Positions 15,876 to 24,776 of a stretch of 43,992 nucleotides of DNA are shown here, piece by piece. A program made the translations under genes and the position numbers. Origin of the DNA: Muribaculaceae bacterium. Lineage in GTDB: Bacteria > Bacteroidota > Bacteroidia > Bacteroidales > Muribaculaceae. The notes under the pieces are model-generated. The model did no database searches, was not told the DNA's origin, and was given only the letters and a program-made list of their open reading frames with translations. Location of the stretch: the NCBI GenBank assembly GCA_029070945.1, contig JAIEBK010000102.1:1-43992 (forward strand), read 5' to 3'. The first letter of the stretch is position 1; every line of letters starts with the position of its first letter.

Positions 15876-17561
15876 ATGAAAATGAAAAAGACAATATATG
15901 CGCTTGTCGCGGCAGCCGGCCTCGGGGCCTTTACTTCCTGCAATGATTTCCTCGATCAGGAAGTGCGCGGCAAGGAAAACCTTGACACCTATTTCTTAAC
16001 TCCGGAGGAAGTGGAGACCTATGTAGGCGGATGCTATTTCCAGATTGCCAAGGGCGGCGGATGGTGGCAGGTCTACAATACATGGCTTCTTGCAGACATG
16101 TGTACTGATGACCTCTGGGATGGCAACACCACTCAGGAAGACGGTTATCAGGAACTTTCACACTATATGCCCAACGGCAACATGAACGGTATAATTCAGA
16201 ATTTCTGGGGCGCGCGTTATCAGGGCATAACCACCTGTAACCTTGGACTTGAACGTATCCCCAACGCCATCATGGACGAGAATCTAAAAAAGCGTCGTCT
16301 CGCTGAAGTACGATTCCTTCGCGCCTTCTTCTATTTTGATCTCGTTCGCAATTTCGGCGGAGTGCCGATCATGACGGAATTCGCCAGCACCGGTGCCGGT
16401 AAGGAACGCTCCACCCAGGAGGAATGCTATAAGTTTATTGAGGATGAACTCAATCTTGCCATACCTGATCTTCCCGAAAAGTCACAGCTTGCTGCCGCGG
16501 ATATGGGACGCATCACTAAAGGTGCGGCTCTCGGTATACTCGGCAAGGCTCAGCTCTATCAGGCAAAGTGGGCTGAAGCAAAAGCTACGTTAAAGACCAT
16601 TATAGACTCAGGAGAATACCGTCTTCTCGACAACTTCGGTGATGTGTGGAGCGTTAAGCATAACAACAGTGCTGAAAGCCTTTTTGAGGTGCAGCAGACC
16701 TATGGCGGCGATACATATGCCCTCGGCGGTTCTCTGACTGTCGTAACAGGTTGCCGCAACGGTGTCGGAGACGGCTGGAGCTGGGGACAGCCCACCTCCG
16801 ACCTTGAAAACGCTTTCATTGCCGCCGGCGACACAGAGCGTCTACGCTGGACTATCATCAAGACTATGTGTACGGAGATAGCCGGCGAAAAACAGTTCTC
16901 CAAGTTTGTACAGAACAACTCTCAGGTTTGTGGTGTAAATGATGCAAAGTATAAGGATTATATCAATAAGTTCGGCTGGACAGCATCTGACTACTATAAA
17001 GGCTATATTATTGATCCGGCACAGCATAAGTCTGCACGTATCATCCGAAAATACTTCGTTCCTATTGAAGATCGTCCTGAGATTTATAACATCGACAAGA
17101 TACCGTTGAACCACCGCGTGCTCCGCTATGCCGACGTGCTTCTGATGTATGCAGAGGCATGCGCAGAGACAGGCGACGACAGCCAGGGCCAGTGGGCACT
17201 CAATCAGGTGCGCACCCGTGTGAATCTTCCCGACGTGACTTCTACAGGCATAGCCCTCCGCGATGCCATACGAGCTGAACGCCGTCTTGAGCTTGCTCAC
17301 GAACAGTGCCGTCTCTACGACATCCGCCGCTGGGATTGCGCCAACGGAAAGAAGATGATCTGTAACATAATGGGTCCGGACGGAAGCTTTGTGAAATATA
17401 ATACCGGCGATGACGCGGACATGTATGAGAAGTGGAACCAGGGAGAGCCGAGCGACAAGGGCTATCGATTCCGCGAAGACCGCGACATGCTCTTCCCCAT
17501 CCCCAACTATGAGGTGGAACACTCAAACGGTGCCATCAAGCAGAATCCCGGCTGGAACTGA
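15876..17561 (+). CDS. SusD/RagB family nutrient-binding outer-membrane lipoprotein
   Basis: Surface lipoprotein of 561 residues that binds the incoming glycan over its SusC partner. The signal peptide ends in a lipobox cysteine (C22, AFTSC) followed by NDFLDQEVRGKE, a classic SusD start. Helical TPR-like segments follow, including EVRFLRAFFYFDLVRNFGGV, an almost invariant SusD motif. The C-terminal half has the usual VLLMYAEACAETGD, ALNQVRTRVNLPDV and AIRAERRLELAHEQCRLYDI, then the ending LFPIPNYEV...KQNPGWN. An alternative ATG two codons later (15882) is equally possible. It is probably translated from the susC message, with the heptad array between them. Confidence 0.96.
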   Translation: MKMKKTIYALVAAAGLGAFTSCNDFLDQEVRGKENLDTYFLTPEEVETYVGGCYFQIAKGGGWWQVYNTWLLADMCTDDLWDGNTTQEDGYQELSHYMPNGNMNGIIQNFWGARYQGITTCNLGLERIPNAIMDENLKKRRLAEVRFLRAFFYFDLVRNFGGVPIMTEFASTGAGKERSTQEECYKFIEDELNLAIPDLPEKSQLAAADMGRITKGAALGILGKAQLYQAKWAEAKATLKTIIDSGEYRLLDNFGDVWSVKHNNSAESLFEVQQTYGGDTYALGGSLTVVTGCRNGVGDGWSWGQPTSDLENAFIAAGDTERLRWTIIKTMCTEIAGEKQFSKFVQNNSQVCGVNDAKYKDYINKFGWTASDYYKGYIIDPAQHKSARIIRKYFVPIEDRPEIYNIDKIPLNHRVLRYADVLLMYAEACAETGDDSQGQWALNQVRTRVNLPDVTSTGIALRDAIRAERRLELAHEQCRLYDIRRWDCANGKKMICNIMGPDGSFVKYNTGDDADMYEKWNQGEPSDKGYRFREDRDMLFPIPNYEVEHSNGAIKQNPGWN

Positions 17562-17568
17562 TATCAAT

Positions 17569-17612
17569 GCATAATTCATAATCACATTGCAAAGTTGGAT
17601 TATGCATTATGA
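17569..17612. repeat. inverted GCATAAT/TCATAAT heptads after susD
   Basis: Two units (GCATAAT, TCATAAT; 17569-17582), a 16-bp core, and two units in the opposite orientation (ATTATGC, ATTATGA; 17599-17612). It lies 7 bp after the susD stop codon and could fold into a hairpin. It lacks a T run, so I do not call it a terminator. Confidence 0.7.
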
Positions 17613-17637
17613 AATTGATTAGGAAAAGTAAATTTTA

Positions 17638-17672
17638 ATTATGAATTTAGAATTATGAATTATAAATTAATT
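17638..17672. repeat. ATTATGA heptad array containing the GH30 start codon
   Basis: Five 7-bp units (ATTATGA, ATTTAGA, ATTATGA, ATTATAA, ATTAATT). The GH30 ATG (17655) is inside the third unit, and the first six codons (MNYKLI) are repeat sequence. A second ATG in the first unit (17641) leads to a stop after five codons. Confidence 0.7.
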
Positions 17673-19319
17673 AAGATTGCTCTCTGCGGGGCGGCGGCTT
17701 TCATGCTTGCCGCCTGCAGCGACGAGCCTCATGGCGTATCGACCAAACATCCCATAGGAAGCGAGGGACCGGAGCGTCCCAGCTTCAGTGAAAACGATGA
17801 TGTGACATCTCCTAAGCCAAACTTCCCACTCAATTCTCAAAAAGTGACCGTCAACACTTCGACCGTCTATCAGGAGATGGAAGGTTTCGCAGCATCAGAC
17901 TGCTGGCTGCCAAACCAGATCGGTCAGTACTGGACCGACAACCGCAACGAGATAGCTCAGTTGCTCTTCTCACAGAATATTTCTTCCGACGGTCAGCCGC
18001 AGGGTATCGGCCTATCTATGTGGCGCGTAAATCTCGGCGCAGGCACTGAGGAACAGGGAGACGACAGCAATATGGCTCTCAACAACCGCGCCCAGAGCTA
18101 TCTCTATACGGGAAGTTATAACTGGAACAGCTGTGCAGGCCAACGCTATTTCATGGAGCAGGCTAAGAATATGGGATGCGAGAAATTCGTACTCTTCAGC
18201 AATTCCCCTCTCGTTCAGTACACACTCAACGGAATGGGATATTCCGACAATGGCGCACACGGCAACCTGAAGGAGGAAGGCTACGCGCAGTATGCAGCCT
18301 ATATGGCAGAAGTGGCGAAGCATTTCACTGAAGCTGGATATAACATATCCCATATTTCGCCCGTCAACGAGCCTCAGTTTGACTGGGGTGTGGCCGAAAA
18401 CGGAATGGCCAATCAGGAAGGTTCCGGATGGCAGAATACAGAAATAGCAAAGCTTGTCAAGCAACTCGACAAGGCCCTCACCGACCGTGATCTCGACACG
18501 TATATAATGATTGCAGAGGCCGCTTCATGGAACGACGTCACCGGTGGGGGCAACGAACGGTCGAATACCATCAACGCTTTTTACAATCCTTCCTCAAACG
18601 CATATGTAGGAGACATCAAGCGTCTTGACAATATCATCTGCGGCCATAGCTACTGGACCGAGGGGACATGGGCCGGAATGCGTCAGGTACGCCAGCAGGT
18701 TGCGACCGCAGCAAAGGCCCGTAACCTGAAAGTATATCAGACCGAATGGTCGATGCTCGGGGATGCTCCGGCAGAACTTGAAGGTAACTACGAAAATGCT
18801 ACGGAATTCGATATCGCTCAATACATGAGCCGTGTGATACACAACGACATTACGGTTGCCGGTTGCGCATCATGGAGCTACTGGACAGCTATGTCGGTGG
18901 AACGTTACGGACAGAAGAACCGTTTCGAACTTATAAAGACAACTCCGAAAGGTGGTGAATACAGCGACAACTTCAAGGAAGGCGGTTCTGTGGCAGCTAA
19001 TCCTAACCTTTGGGTACTGGGTAACTACAGCCTCTTTGTCCGTCCCGGTTTCAAGCGTGTCGGACTATCCTTAAACGAGAGCAAGGATTTCTTTGGTTCG
19101 GCATATACTTCGGCAGACGGTTCGCAGCTTGTGATTGTGCTTACAAACTATGACAAGACCAATGGCGTGACAGTAGATATGCCTCGTCCCGACGGTACTA
19201 AGGCTGTATTTACCTATACCACGACTGCCGAAAAGAAACTGAAGCAGGAACGCTTTAACCTTAACGACAAGGTCTTCATCGATCCGGCTTCAGTCACTAC
19301 CATCGTCTATTACTTCTGA
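17655..19319 (+). CDS. glycoside hydrolase family 30 lipoprotein
   Basis: Predicted surface glycanase of 554 residues. The lipobox cysteine is C21 (AFMLAAC), followed by SDE, an acidic export-type signal. After a linker (about 22-60) comes a clan GH-A (beta/alpha)8 barrel with the GH30 look: VYQEMEGFAASDCWLP, GIGLSMWRVNLGAGTEEQGD and KFVLFSNSPLVQYTLNG. The acid/base Glu is E239 in ISPVNEPQFDW and the nucleophile is E364 in VYQTEWSM. A short C-terminal beta domain follows (SADGSQLVIVLTNYD to VTTIVYYF), as in GH30. Family members cleave beta-1,6-glucan, beta-1,6-galactan, xylan or glucosylceramide; I cannot fix the subfamily. It is the only enzyme in this PUL, so it probably makes the first cut at the cell surface. 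A strong terminator follows. Confidence 0.9.
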   Translation: MNYKLIKIALCGAAAFMLAACSDEPHGVSTKHPIGSEGPERPSFSENDDVTSPKPNFPLNSQKVTVNTSTVYQEMEGFAASDCWLPNQIGQYWTDNRNEIAQLLFSQNISSDGQPQGIGLSMWRVNLGAGTEEQGDDSNMALNNRAQSYLYTGSYNWNSCAGQRYFMEQAKNMGCEKFVLFSNSPLVQYTLNGMGYSDNGAHGNLKEEGYAQYAAYMAEVAKHFTEAGYNISHISPVNEPQFDWGVAENGMANQEGSGWQNTEIAKLVKQLDKALTDRDLDTYIMIAEAASWNDVTGGGNERSNTINAFYNPSSNAYVGDIKRLDNIICGHSYWTEGTWAGMRQVRQQVATAAKARNLKVYQTEWSMLGDAPAELEGNYENATEFDIAQYMSRVIHNDITVAGCASWSYWTAMSVERYGQKNRFELIKTTPKGGEYSDNFKEGGSVAANPNLWVLGNYSLFVRPGFKRVGLSLNESKDFFGSAYTSADGSQLVIVLTNYDKTNGVTVDMPRPDGTKAVFTYTTTAEKKLKQERFNLNDKVFIDPASVTTIVYYF

Positions 19320-19340
19320 TCACAAGCCAATATAATAAGA

Positions 19341-19375
19341 AAGAGGATACGTGAAAGCGTGTCCTCTTCTTTTTT
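19341..19375. terminator. bidirectional intrinsic terminator after the PUL
   Basis: An 11-bp stem (AAGAGGATACG / CGTGTCCTCTT, one G-U pair) with loop TGAAAG, followed by C and a run of six T. It lies between the convergent GH30 and SDR genes. Confidence 0.85.
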
Positions 19376-19392
19376 CCATCATATTTTTCCTA

Positions 19393-20424
19393 TCATATTT
19401 CTTCTACTCCCCCGACATATTTAATAAGCCTTCCTACCATCTCATTAAGTCCATGTCGTGGCCTCCAGCCAAGTCTCATTAATTTTGTACTGTCCATATT
19501 TATTCTGGTCTCAGGAGCGTAGCCATGCTCCGTACTGAAATCATAATCAATAGGCTCTTCAATTATGGAATATGATCCAAATAGTTCTGCAAGTTCCCTA
19601 ATCGAAACATAGGTTTCGGGGGTTGCCACATTATAAGCCTCTCCCCTTTCTCCCTTTGTCAATATAATAGCTATGGCCGCAACACAGTCAGTCAGATAAC
19701 AGTAAGGCTTCGCGGACCTTCCCGGGGTATGCAATACAATCTTTTTTCCTGCGACGACACTTCTGGCAAACTGAGCGAAAACCCTATTGTCATAGGGAGA
19801 GATACCCGCTCCAAACGTCTGTGTAAGGCGAGCTGTTTTTGCCGGAATCCCATATTCCGCAGCATAGGCGAAAACGAGATATTCGGCCGCCTGCTTACCA
19901 AGCGCATAGGAATTTCTTGGAGAGCTATGGTCAATGAACCCCATCATGTCTTCAGTAACGGGATCATCGTGGAATAACTGTCCGTAATATTCAATAGATG
20001 AAAGATACACCATACCCTTGATCGGATATTTCCTGCAGTATTCAAACAAGAACCTGGTATATTCAACCGTAGTTCTGAAAGTTTCGACCGGATGTGCCGA
20101 CATATATTCTCCGTTTGTAGGAGACGCGCAATGCACTATATAGTCGCATTCAATATCAAACCGGTAAAGATATTCGGAATCCTGTTCGATAAATGTTATG
20201 CCGTCACCGACTATCTCATCAAACATCTCCGCTGCCTTTGAGAGATTTCTGACCGGAAGTATGAAACTTACACCTATCCCCAGGGCATTAACACACCTTA
20301 CAAAGGAAGATCCGATCAGGCCGGTGGCACCGGTGACCAACACTACTGATCCACGTAAAACGTCCACGACATCGTCAGGAAGTGAGAAATTATCTATATC
20401 CTCGCGTAAAATGCTGTTTTTCAT
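19393..20424 (-). CDS. NAD-dependent epimerase/dehydratase (extended SDR)
   Basis: Cytosolic enzyme of 343 residues in the extended short-chain dehydrogenase family that acts on nucleotide-activated sugars. The Rossmann motif VTGATGLIGSSF is at about 30-41 (GATGLIG 32-38), and the catalytic Tyr-Lys pair is Y173 and K177 in NSYALGKQAAEY, with SS at 142-143 ahead of it. The extended-SDR markers YLSSIEYYG and EAYNVATPE are present. It resembles UDP-glucuronate decarboxylases and dTDP-glucose dehydratases, but the substrate is not clear. It is the last gene of the glycan cluster, 12 bp after the cytidylyltransferase, so its substrate could be a CDP-linked sugar or polyol made by that enzyme. The GH30 terminator separates it from the PUL. 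Confidence 0.85.
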   Translation of the reverse strand: MKNSILREDIDNFSLPDDVVDVLRGSVVLVTGATGLIGSSFVRCVNALGIGVSFILPVRNLSKAAEMFDEIVGDGITFIEQDSEYLYRFDIECDYIVHCASPTNGEYMSAHPVETFRTTVEYTRFLFEYCRKYPIKGMVYLSSIEYYGQLFHDDPVTEDMMGFIDHSSPRNSYALGKQAAEYLVFAYAAEYGIPAKTARLTQTFGAGISPYDNRVFAQFARSVVAGKKIVLHTPGRSAKPYCYLTDCVAAIAIILTKGERGEAYNVATPETYVSIRELAELFGSYSIIEEPIDYDFSTEHGYAPETRINMDSTKLMRLGWRPRHGLNEMVGRLIKYVGGVEEI

Positions 20425-20436
20425 GATCTCAAAATA

Positions 20437-21156
20437 TCAAAATCCGAAAATCTGCTTGTTTTCGTGCATATCCATCATGGCGCGAAATATATAGAAATCC
20501 GCCGGAGTCGTGATCTTAATATTCTCCACCGGACCCATTATAGGGTGAAGTTTATGTCCGTAGTGGTTCATAAGGGAACAACTGTCGATAAAATCGGTGC
20601 GGTTATCGTTTCTTGCCATTTCATGAGCACTAAGAATATCTTTAAGACGAAATGACTGAGGGGCCCTCACGATAAGTGAATCCTTGCGTGAAGGAATACT
20701 TACCGATCCATCAGGATGAGTCAGCATGCATGTCTCGGTGGCAGGAACACAAGTTAGGGCATTTCCATATTTTCTCAAAGCCTCTATATTGTCAGAAATG
20801 GTCTCGAAGGTAATGAGTGGCCTTACACCATCATGAATCAGGACATTACAGTCCTCTCCATATGTTTTTTCAGCTGCTTTGAGCCCGTTGTAGATACTTT
20901 CCTGTCCCGTTTCTCCACCCGGCACGACGGATCCTACTTTTGATATGTCAAACCTCTCTATAAACTTCCTGAGTGATGGAATCCAGTCTTCAAGACATGC
21001 CACTACTATTCCGTCAATTTCCGGATGATTCTCGAAGAGTTCAAGAGTATGTATGATGATTGGCTTTCCATTCAACTCAAGAAACTGCTTTGGTTTAGAC
21101 ACGGATTTCATACGCCGGCCGGTTCCTCCGGCAAATATGACAGCTATGTTCTTCAT
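20437..21156 (-). CDS. TarI/IspD-family cytidylyltransferase (likely polyol-phosphate type)
   Basis: Cytosolic nucleotidyltransferase of 239 residues that joins CMP to a phosphorylated alcohol. The N-terminal CTP-binding loop IFAGGTGRRM, then KPKQFLELNGKPII, is closer to the AGGTGxRM form of ribitol-5-phosphate cytidylyltransferases (TarI) than to the PAAGxGxRM of IspD in the MEP isoprenoid pathway. The conserved middle (VVPGGETGQESIYNGLKA, LIHDGVRPLI) and end (ENIKITTPADFYIFRAM) fit both. Its place among glycosyltransferases and a LicD protein also favours a surface-glycan role, for example making CDP-ribitol. A true IspD cannot be ruled out without knowing whether the genome has another. 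No TarJ-type reductase is adjacent. Confidence 0.8.
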   Translation of the reverse strand: MKNIAVIFAGGTGRRMKSVSKPKQFLELNGKPIIIHTLELFENHPEIDGIVVACLEDWIPSLRKFIERFDISKVGSVVPGGETGQESIYNGLKAAEKTYGEDCNVLIHDGVRPLITFETISDNIEALRKYGNALTCVPATETCMLTHPDGSVSIPSRKDSLIVRAPQSFRLKDILSAHEMARNDNRTDFIDSCSLMNHYGHKLHPIMGPVENIKITTPADFYIFRAMMDMHENKQIFGF

Positions 21157-21213
21157 TACTTGGATATCCAGATGTAATTAAAAATATTCTGATTGTTCTA
21201 ATCTCAGTGCCGA

Positions 21214-22101
21214 TCACTTATCATGCCTATGGCTAAATCTTTTATGACTCCATAGCCAATATGGCGGATTTCTCCTTATCGTATCTTCAAGAAGCTTTAG
21301 ATAAGAGCGGGTGTAAGGAAAATCCTTACCATCGTCAATGGGCTTTATCTCCTTAAAGGTAAGGTTGTAATGACCTCGATCAGTCGGCTCCACATCAAGA
21401 TACACATATTTACAGTGCAATCGGTTTCCGATTATCTCTCCTCCGGAGATATAATCTGTCTCAATTCCCATAAACTCAGTCCAGTTATCGGTGTGATGTC
21501 CCGCCGGCCTCTGATCACTGATAAAACCGGCGACGAATCCGTTACCGCCTCTTTGCAGCTCGACAAGGCGCCTGTAAGTGTTAGCCATAGGAATTGATTC
21601 CGACCCGAATCGGGAACGGATCTTCAGCATCAGACGATCGAAAACCTTATTGCGCAAAGGATGATAGATCTGTACCATCTCTGCATCATTCCTGAAATGC
21701 CTGACGATAGCCGGAACCCATTCCCAGTTGCCGTAATGTCCGAGAAATAGCACTACGGAGTGACCTTCCGCAATAGCCTGATCTACAATCTCCGGATTAA
21801 ATACCTTTATACGTCGGTCTACTTCCTTGTCGGAGATACCTAAAAGCTTGATAGATTCGATAAAGGTATCACAGAGATGTCGATAGAACTGTTGGGTCCA
21901 TATCTTTACCGATTCAGGCGAAGCTTTGGGAAATGCCCGCCTTAAATTGTCTTCCACTACCTTTCTGCGGTAACCTACGACATCACGCAATACCCACGCG
22001 GCAAATGAACTTATAGGATATAACAGACAAAGGGGCAGTTTTGATAAAAGAGTAAGAGTACCTTTCAGGAAATGATATTTTAATGATTCTTTTTTTTTCA
22101 T
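21214..22101 (-). CDS. lysophospholipid/lipid A acyltransferase family protein (LpxL/HtrB type)
   Basis: Inner-membrane acyltransferase of 295 residues, the normal length for LpxL/HtrB-type enzymes, which add a secondary acyl chain to lipid A. A hydrophobic anchor lies at about residues 10-40. The catalytic HX4E motif is H122 to E127 in LFLGHYGNWEW, and GFISDQRPAG carries the second family block. The DNLRRAFPKASPE and YRHLCDTFIESIKLL segments are typical. Its position inside a glycan cluster, 57 bp before the cytidylyltransferase and 25 bp after the GT14 gene, suggests the modified glycan is linked to lipid A or another lipid. Bacteroidales encode several such enzymes, so the exact acceptor is uncertain. 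Confidence 0.88.
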   Translation of the reverse strand: MKKKESLKYHFLKGTLTLLSKLPLCLLYPISSFAAWVLRDVVGYRRKVVEDNLRRAFPKASPESVKIWTQQFYRHLCDTFIESIKLLGISDKEVDRRIKVFNPEIVDQAIAEGHSVVLFLGHYGNWEWVPAIVRHFRNDAEMVQIYHPLRNKVFDRLMLKIRSRFGSESIPMANTYRRLVELQRGGNGFVAGFISDQRPAGHHTDNWTEFMGIETDYISGGEIIGNRLHCKYVYLDVEPTDRGHYNLTFKEIKPIDDGKDFPYTRSYLKLLEDTIRRNPPYWLWSHKRFSHRHDK

Positions 22102-22126
22102 AGATTCTTATGTGTTATCTTTCCTT

Positions 22127-23035
22127 TCATGTGGTCTCCACATCGGTGTTTATAAGGCGGTTGTGTATTCGGTCAATTATCTCACCGTCTACCGTTTCAT
22201 CAAATTTACGTGCCCAGAGATGTTCCACGGAATCAAGAAGCGTTTCATCATAGGCTCTGAATGTCCATGGATGCCGAACGCTTTCCCCACGGGTCCAGTC
22301 GATAAACCTCATATTTCCAAGAGTAGCTTCCCGGTTGCTTTTTACAGTTCGCGGAACAAAGAGCCTGTCCTTGAAGTCTGAGTTACACACTATGGTCGGA
22401 ATGAAGATCTCGTCGCATGTGCTTGTGTGTCCGAATACCTTCTCAAGCCAAGGTTCCTTCTCAATGACGTGACGAGCCAACGCATCGGTAATACTGAACC
22501 ATTGCGAACCGAAATGGAAATTTATATCGCGATTGATTCTGTATCCGCAGGCCATCTGCAGTCCCTTGAAAATATGATTGACGATACGTGTAAGGAATTT
22601 TGATTCTCCCTCCGGAAATATCGTATAATATCTAAAGCGAGACAATGTGCTCTTCTTGAATTCCCACAGACTTATGAATTCCTTTCCCTGATTCTTATCG
22701 AAAAAAGAGTGAATCTCATCCTGTGATTTCAAGGGAAGATCCATTCCTGACAGAAGATGATAGTAATCATACGGACCATTGGCGACCGAATTCTTCAGAA
22801 GCGCTAATTCAGCCCTCATAATGCTCACACCTCCCCAGTTTACTGATATACGCTCAGGGAGAATATTAAGCCGGGAATATTTAACCGTATCTTTCCAGTC
22901 ATCTATATTGAAGTCTGTGGCTTTCGCATCTACATGCACATATATATCATTGCGCGGATGATCAAGAAGCTCGACCAGTTTACGTAACTGACCGAAATTC
23001 TTATGCGCAAGGATGAGATAAGCATGTTTTCCCAT
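22127..23035 (-). CDS. GT14 (core-2/I-branching type) beta-glycosyltransferase
   Basis: Glycosyltransferase of 302 residues in the core-2/I-branching family (PF02485, GT14). It starts in the characteristic way (YLILAHKNFGQLRKLVELLD, then IYVHVDAKA), followed by VNWGGVSIMRAELALLKNS, YYHLLSGMDLPLKS and FHFGSQWFSITDALARHVIE, all typical of the bacterial branch. CDEIFIPTIVCNS carries the likely catalytic Glu. Bacterial members add beta-linked GlcNAc or other sugars to surface polysaccharides; donor and acceptor are unknown. There is no signal peptide. The start is 5 bp after the stop of the capsular-type glycosyltransferase gene, so the two are surely in one operon. Confidence 0.9.
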   Translation of the reverse strand: MGKHAYLILAHKNFGQLRKLVELLDHPRNDIYVHVDAKATDFNIDDWKDTVKYSRLNILPERISVNWGGVSIMRAELALLKNSVANGPYDYYHLLSGMDLPLKSQDEIHSFFDKNQGKEFISLWEFKKSTLSRFRYYTIFPEGESKFLTRIVNHIFKGLQMACGYRINRDINFHFGSQWFSITDALARHVIEKEPWLEKVFGHTSTCDEIFIPTIVCNSDFKDRLFVPRTVKSNREATLGNMRFIDWTRGESVRHPWTFRAYDETLLDSVEHLWARKFDETVDGEIIDRIHNRLINTDVETT

Positions 23036-23040
23036 ATAAT

Positions 23041-23961
23041 TCAGGAGTTAAGGATATACTCAGCGATTGTATCGTGAATATCACCGCCAAGACGTTTATC
23101 CTTATAATTTGTCTTTTGGAAAAAAGCCTCTGCCGTCAGTCTGTCAAATTCTTCCTTACTGAATTTATCCATACAGTGTTCTCCCCACAGAGCATGTGTC
23201 GGATCCTGGTCAATTTTCGGCATTTTACTGAAATTGGATGCTGCGATCACATTATTTTCGACGGCAAGCTTCAGGAGAAGATGGTGAACAAAATAGTTGA
23301 TCTTGCTGTTTTCCTCCTTCCAGTACGCATATATGGCCTGACGCCAGATGTCTAAAAGCGGATTGCCTTTTTTCCCTCTTATGAAGCAGCTTTGAATCAT
23401 GGCATATGAACCTCTGATCTTCTCTCCCGCCATAAAGAGAAAGAAATCTTCGTCCATTATATATTGCGGAATGGGAGCCGTCACATAATCAGTTGCATCC
23501 AGCCATACTCCCCCGTGGCGGTAAAGCAATTCAACCCTGCAGATATCACTGAACTGGGTATGCGGAATTTTTCCGGCTTTCCATTTTTCCATGATATAGT
23601 CAGGCAAAGAGATCATCTCAAAAAGAGATTTCTGATCCAAGACGACAAGTTCCTGCTTAAGATGCCTGCGCATACTTCTGAAACATGCTTTTACCAGATC
23701 AGGAGCCTGGTGCTCGCCTTGAAACCATATCGTGTAAGCCTTCTCCGGCTCCGGTGTCATATCCATATCTTCCGGAGCGAATCCCCTTACAGCTTTCGCA
23801 TATCTTTGCAAATAACGCATAGCAGCCCCGCTTGTGGCGGCGTAGCGTTGTTTTCTTCTTTCTTCCCGGGATTTCCAGGGAGCATTCAGTATATGACCGA
23901 TCAAAATGAGATGGCTCTGCTGTCCTATCCTACCTAAGAACCTATCGAACGAACTACTCAT
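23041..23961 (-). CDS. capsular polysaccharide synthesis protein (GT32-like)
   Basis: Cytosolic glycosyltransferase of 306 residues of the capsular polysaccharide synthesis family (PF05704), related to GT32. The markers are KAYTIWFQGEHQAPDLVKAC, the Asp-rich donor site in FSDICRVELLYRHGGVWLDA followed by TDYV (a DxD-like WLDATD), and YAMIQSCFIRGKKGNPLLD. Residues 1-80 are a less conserved basic helical region that may contact the membrane. The start ATG overlaps the stop of the licD gene by 4 bp, so the two are translationally coupled. The sugar transferred cannot be read from the sequence. Confidence 0.87.
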   Translation of the reverse strand: MSSSFDRFLGRIGQQSHLILIGHILNAPWKSREERRKQRYAATSGAAMRYLQRYAKAVRGFAPEDMDMTPEPEKAYTIWFQGEHQAPDLVKACFRSMRRHLKQELVVLDQKSLFEMISLPDYIMEKWKAGKIPHTQFSDICRVELLYRHGGVWLDATDYVTAPIPQYIMDEDFFLFMAGEKIRGSYAMIQSCFIRGKKGNPLLDIWRQAIYAYWKEENSKINYFVHHLLLKLAVENNVIAASNFSKMPKIDQDPTHALWGEHCMDKFSKEEFDRLTAEAFFQKTNYKDKRLGGDIHDTIAEYILNS

Positions 23962-24716
23962 TTCCTATAAATTTTTGAATCGTGAGACCATTGTTTAGGG
24001 GTCATATAGTCAGGTCCGTAAACTATCTTAAGGTAACTGTCTGTGTCACTGAAAGCCATAAAATCATGATCTACGAAACGAATGCTCCCTAAATTATCAA
24101 ACCATTTCTTTGGAATCACAGTGCGGTAATTATTTGAGCCCACAGCATGGGCTACCAACGGACTGTCCGTATATGGATTGTTATGAACGATATCATTAAG
24201 TTTCTTCATCCACCAGGAGAATGAATGACGGTAAGACTTGATAATTGAGATTAAGTCATGTCGGCGCCGATGATATATACGATTGTTGACACTCATGATC
24301 TTATGCATGAATTTCCTGCATTCCTCCGGATCTTCCGGAACAGACTCAAGCGGAAATACATCCACCCAGACTCCGAAATCAAGTTTTCCGGTAGAGTCTT
24401 TCGACCATGTAGTTACGTCAGCGACCTTGGCAATTCCGGAAGGACATAGTTTGTCCTCACCCTCAAAATTATATACAAGTCTATATCTATCACTCTTATA
24501 GGAATTTATAAAGCGATCAAAGTCATCCCGAAGCATGAACATATCCGCGTCATCATCCCAAGGGATAAAGCCTCCATGCCTGACAGCTCCCAAAAGCGTA
24601 CCGCTTGACAGGGTGTATGGAATGTTGTTGGCACGGCAGAACCGATCTATATCCTTCATTATGTCAAGGATGATAGAATGTTTTTCCTTTAGTGTTAATT
24701 CTTTCTGATCGTTCAT
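23958..24716 (-). CDS. LicD family phosphotransferase
   Basis: Protein of 252 residues of the LicD/FKTN family. The nucleotidyltransferase-like core carries PYTLSSGTLLGAVRHGGFIP and WDDDADMFM, with the metal-binding Asp cluster at D54-D58; a YKSDRYRLVYNFEGEDKLC stretch and VWVDVFPLESV follow, as in the family. Known members move phosphocholine (bacterial LicD) or ribitol-5-phosphate (human FKTN/FKRP) from CDP donors to glycans. With the TarI-like enzyme in the same operon, a CDP-ribitol-type donor is attractive, but no LicA/LicC choline genes or TarJ are seen nearby. It overlaps the next gene by 4 bp. Confidence 0.9.
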   Translation of the reverse strand: MNDQKELTLKEKHSIILDIMKDIDRFCRANNIPYTLSSGTLLGAVRHGGFIPWDDDADMFMLRDDFDRFINSYKSDRYRLVYNFEGEDKLCPSGIAKVADVTTWSKDSTGKLDFGVWVDVFPLESVPEDPEECRKFMHKIMSVNNRIYHRRRHDLISIIKSYRHSFSWWMKKLNDIVHNNPYTDSPLVAHAVGSNNYRTVIPKKWFDNLGSIRFVDHDFMAFSDTDSYLKIVYGPDYMTPKQWSHDSKIYRK

Positions 24717-24776
24717 TTCTTTTAAAACTTCTATGACCTGATATCTCTATATCCATCAGATTCGATTGTCGCTGTT

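Noticed and set aside
16842-17522. 226-codon minus-strand frame opposite susD
   Set aside because: Antisense shadow of a certain susD gene, with no supporting signal.
17569-17612. Intrinsic terminator after susD
   Set aside because: The hairpin is AT-rich with no T run; it fits the heptad family better.
20437-21156. Naming the cytidylyltransferase ispD
   Set aside because: The AGGTGRRM loop and the glycan neighbourhood favour a TarI-type role, but a genome-wide check is needed, so no symbol is given.
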